Of a stretch of DNA of 64,000 nt, positions 62,191-64,000 are shown piece after piece. Source of the DNA: Oligosphaera ethanolica. GTDB taxonomy: Bacteria; Verrucomicrobiota; Lentisphaeria; Oligosphaerales; Oligosphaeraceae. The stretch lies in contig NZ_JAUSVL010000001.1 of the NCBI RefSeq assembly GCF_030814695.1, forward strand, positions 4,500,227 through 4,564,226, read 5' to 3'. The position numbers and the translations under genes are program-made. The notes below the pieces were generated by a model. That model was not told the origin of the DNA. It saw only the letters and a list, made by a program, of their open reading frames with translations, and made no database searches. Numbering within the stretch: the stretch's first letter is position 1; each line of letters begins with the position of its first letter.

Positions 62191-64000
62191 ATGAACTATC
62201 ATAGTCGGAATGCCCTGGTAGCGCTGGCGATGTTGGCGCTTGGTGTCGGGTGTTTGCAGGGGCAGGCCAATCACGGGTGGGTACGTAAGACCTTCCATGC
62301 CGCTATGATTGCCGATATCTATGTGAGTCCTACGGGTAACGACGCCGCTGACGGCAGCTTCGGCGCGCCACTGGCCAGCTTAGATGGCGCCCGCCTGCGT
62401 GCCAGGGCGCTGCGTGACAGCGGCCATGTCGGCACCATTGTCATTGAGTTCATGGCCGGCACCTATCGTTTTGCGCGGCCGGTGCAGTTCGAGGCAGCGG
62501 ACTCCGGTCGCGTGGACGCCTGTGTCATCTACCGCGCCATGCACGGTGCCGAGGTGATCTTGAGTGGTGGCGTACCGGTGAGGGACTTCCAGCCACTGAC
62601 TGACGCGGCTTTGCTGGCGCGGCTGCCAGAGGAAGCCCGCGGCAAGGTGCTCGTGGCGGACCTGCGGGCGCAGGGCATTGCCGACTACGGCAAACTCGGC
62701 GTGCGCGGTCAGACCAAAGGTAAGCCATTGGCGGAGGCCGAGTTTTTTTACGACGCCAAGCCCATGACGCTGGCCCGCTGGCCCAAGGAGGGCTTTCGCA
62801 AAGCTCTCGCCAAGGACGACGGCAACAACCGTGTGGTGCTGGATGCCGAGGGGCGCGTCGCCCGCTGGCGAGACGAGAAGGAGCCGTGGATTCTCGCCTA
62901 CTGGCATCACGACTGGGCGGACCTCTTCGAGCCTATCGTGGGCTTTGGCGACAAAGCAGACGAGATTCTGCGCGATCCCGCCCAGAAACCCCATTACGGA
63001 CTGACACCGGCGCGGACGCGTTGGTACGCCTTCAATCTCTTCAGCGAGCTGTCCGCACCCGGCGACTACTATCTTGACCGCGAGGAGGGTAAGCTGTATT
63101 TCGTGCCGCCGCATGAGGGCGGTGACGCGGTGTTGTCGCTGTCCGAGGGGATAATTCGCGGCAAGGACCTTTCCTACGTGTTGTTTGATGGCTTCACCAT
63201 GGAGGCGACGCGCGGCACGCTGCTGTCCATCAGTGGCGGGCAGTACTGCCAGGTGGTCGGCTGTTTTCTGCGCAATGCCGGTCACAGTGCGGTGGCCATG
63301 AGTGGCTCGCATCACACGGTGTACGGCTGCGACGTGTACGAGACGGGCGAGGGTGGCATCAGCGCCAGTGGCGGCGACCGCAAGACTCTCACGGATGGTC
63401 ACAACAACATCGAGAACAATCACGTCCACCATTATTCACGGCGCACTCGCTGCTACCGCCCTGGCGTGTCCGTGAGCGGCTGCGGCAATCGCCTGGCGCA
63501 CAACCTGGTGCATCACGGCCCGCACATGGCGATATCGGCCAGCGGCAACAACCACATCGTCGAATACAACGAAATACACAATACCGTGCAGGAAAGCGGC
63601 GACGCCGGCGCTTATTACGTCGGTCGCGATTGGACGCAACGCGGGAACATCCTGCGCTACAACTACTGGCATAATATCAAGGGCAGCAGCACTTACGGCG
63701 GCATGACCATTTACCTGGACGACCAGCACAGCGGTCATACCATCTTCGGCAATATCTTCGAGAACTGCAATCAGGCGGTGTTCATCGGCGGCGGCGATGA
63801 CAACGTGGTGGACAACAATATCTTCGTCAACTGCTGGAAAGCGGCGCACTTGGATAACCGCGGCATGGGGTGGCAAAAAGCTGCGACGGATAACGAGCAG
63901 GGCGAGCTGCGCACGCGTCTGCGGGCTATGCCCTACCAGAGCGAGCTGTGGGCCAAGGCATACCCGCAACTGGTGAATATCCTCGCCGACGATCCTGGTG
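62191..64000 (+). CDS. Secreted right-handed beta-helix protein (3' end outside window)
   Basis: At least 603 residues, open to the window end. ATG 62191 follows AAAGGAG. The N-terminus is a signal sequence (about 1-24, ALVALAMLALGVGCLQGQA). IYVSPTGNDAADGSFGAPLA marks the start of a parallel beta-helix of the type seen in polysaccharide lyases and GH-like proteins of this phylum, followed by an inserted beta domain (about 100-300) and PbH1 coils: YVLFDGFTMEATRGTLLSIS, HHTVYGCDVYETGEGGISAS, NNHIVEYNEIHNT and FGNIFENCNQAVFIGG. It probably binds or cuts an extracellular polysaccharide; no catalytic residues are assigned. Confidence 0.85.
   Translation, partial: MNYHSRNALVALAMLALGVGCLQGQANHGWVRKTFHAAMIADIYVSPTGNDAADGSFGAPLASLDGARLRARALRDSGHVGTIVIEFMAGTYRFARPVQFEAADSGRVDACVIYRAMHGAEVILSGGVPVRDFQPLTDAALLARLPEEARGKVLVADLRAQGIADYGKLGVRGQTKGKPLAEAEFFYDAKPMTLARWPKEGFRKALAKDDGNNRVVLDAEGRVARWRDEKEPWILAYWHHDWADLFEPIVGFGDKADEILRDPAQKPHYGLTPARTRWYAFNLFSELSAPGDYYLDREEGKLYFVPPHEGGDAVLSLSEGIIRGKDLSYVLFDGFTMEATRGTLLSISGGQYCQVVGCFLRNAGHSAVAMSGSHHTVYGCDVYETGEGGISASGGDRKTLTDGHNNIENNHVHHYSRRTRCYRPGVSVSGCGNRLAHNLVHHGPHMAISASGNNHIVEYNEIHNTVQESGDAGAYYVGRDWTQRGNILRYNYWHNIKGSSTYGGMTIYLDDQHSGHTIFGNIFENCNQAVFIGGGDDNVVDNNIFVNCWKAAHLDNRGMGWQKAATDNEQGELRTRLRAMPYQSELWAKAYPQLVNILADDPG

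Overview
The window is about 60% G+C and gene-dense. It reads as a chromosomal segment of a PVC-superphylum bacterium, most likely Lentisphaerota or a close relative. This rests on the mixture of PQQ-like beta-propellers, GCCNP-type NHL proteins, a cytosolic-type sulfatase, several glycoside hydrolases, an ExbB/ExbD/TPR cluster and many palindromic intergenic repeats. The taxonomic call is an inference; no rRNA is present. One tRNA-Leu(UAA) lies near the middle.

Positions 1-15,700 (+ strand). The first seven genes overlap or nearly abut: the end of an NHL-type protein, a tiny Tat-like Cys-rich protein, a Tat-like multi-FeS ferredoxin, a NapH-like membrane polyferredoxin, a membrane-anchored beta-propeller, a 1003-residue NuoE-NuoF-NuoG fusion and a beta-propeller lipoprotein. 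Together they look like an undescribed NADH-linked membrane electron-transfer module. A LolD-type ATPase, a large FtsX-type permease, a third secreted propeller and a sulfatase follow. A 730-bp hairpin-rich gap separates the ATPase from the permease.

Positions 15,700-22,300. A very large secreted adhesin-like gene (DUF3494 domain, cadherin/VCBS-like domains, six InlB-type repeats, then fibronectin-like domains) is cut in two by an ISL3-family insertion sequence. Its inverted repeats and near-perfect target duplication are visible. An orphan IS3-type OrfA lies beside the 3' fragment.

Positions 22,300-38,400. This region is mostly carbohydrate metabolism: a secreted propeller, a MATE exporter, an Fe-type alcohol dehydrogenase, two sugar-active proteins, a repeat-rich stretch with the tRNA gene, a DMT transporter with a very His-rich tail, EF-G, and a three-gene operon (clan A glycosidase, esterase, ThuA-like).

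Positions 38,400-50,500 (+ strand). Malic enzyme, ExbB-ExbD-TPR, an FHA membrane protein, FtsH, a CrtI-like oxidoreductase and a GH95-like glycosidase follow one another.

Positions 50,500-64,000. An IclR-controlled operon (enolase-superfamily dehydratase, RraA-like protein, SDR) is followed by an IS110 element with a candidate bridge RNA, then ClpB, a DUF58 protein, a short UvrC and the start of a secreted beta-helix protein.

Two interspersed repeat families (A and B) recur across the window. Their hairpin arms change sequence while still pairing, which suggests selection on structure.
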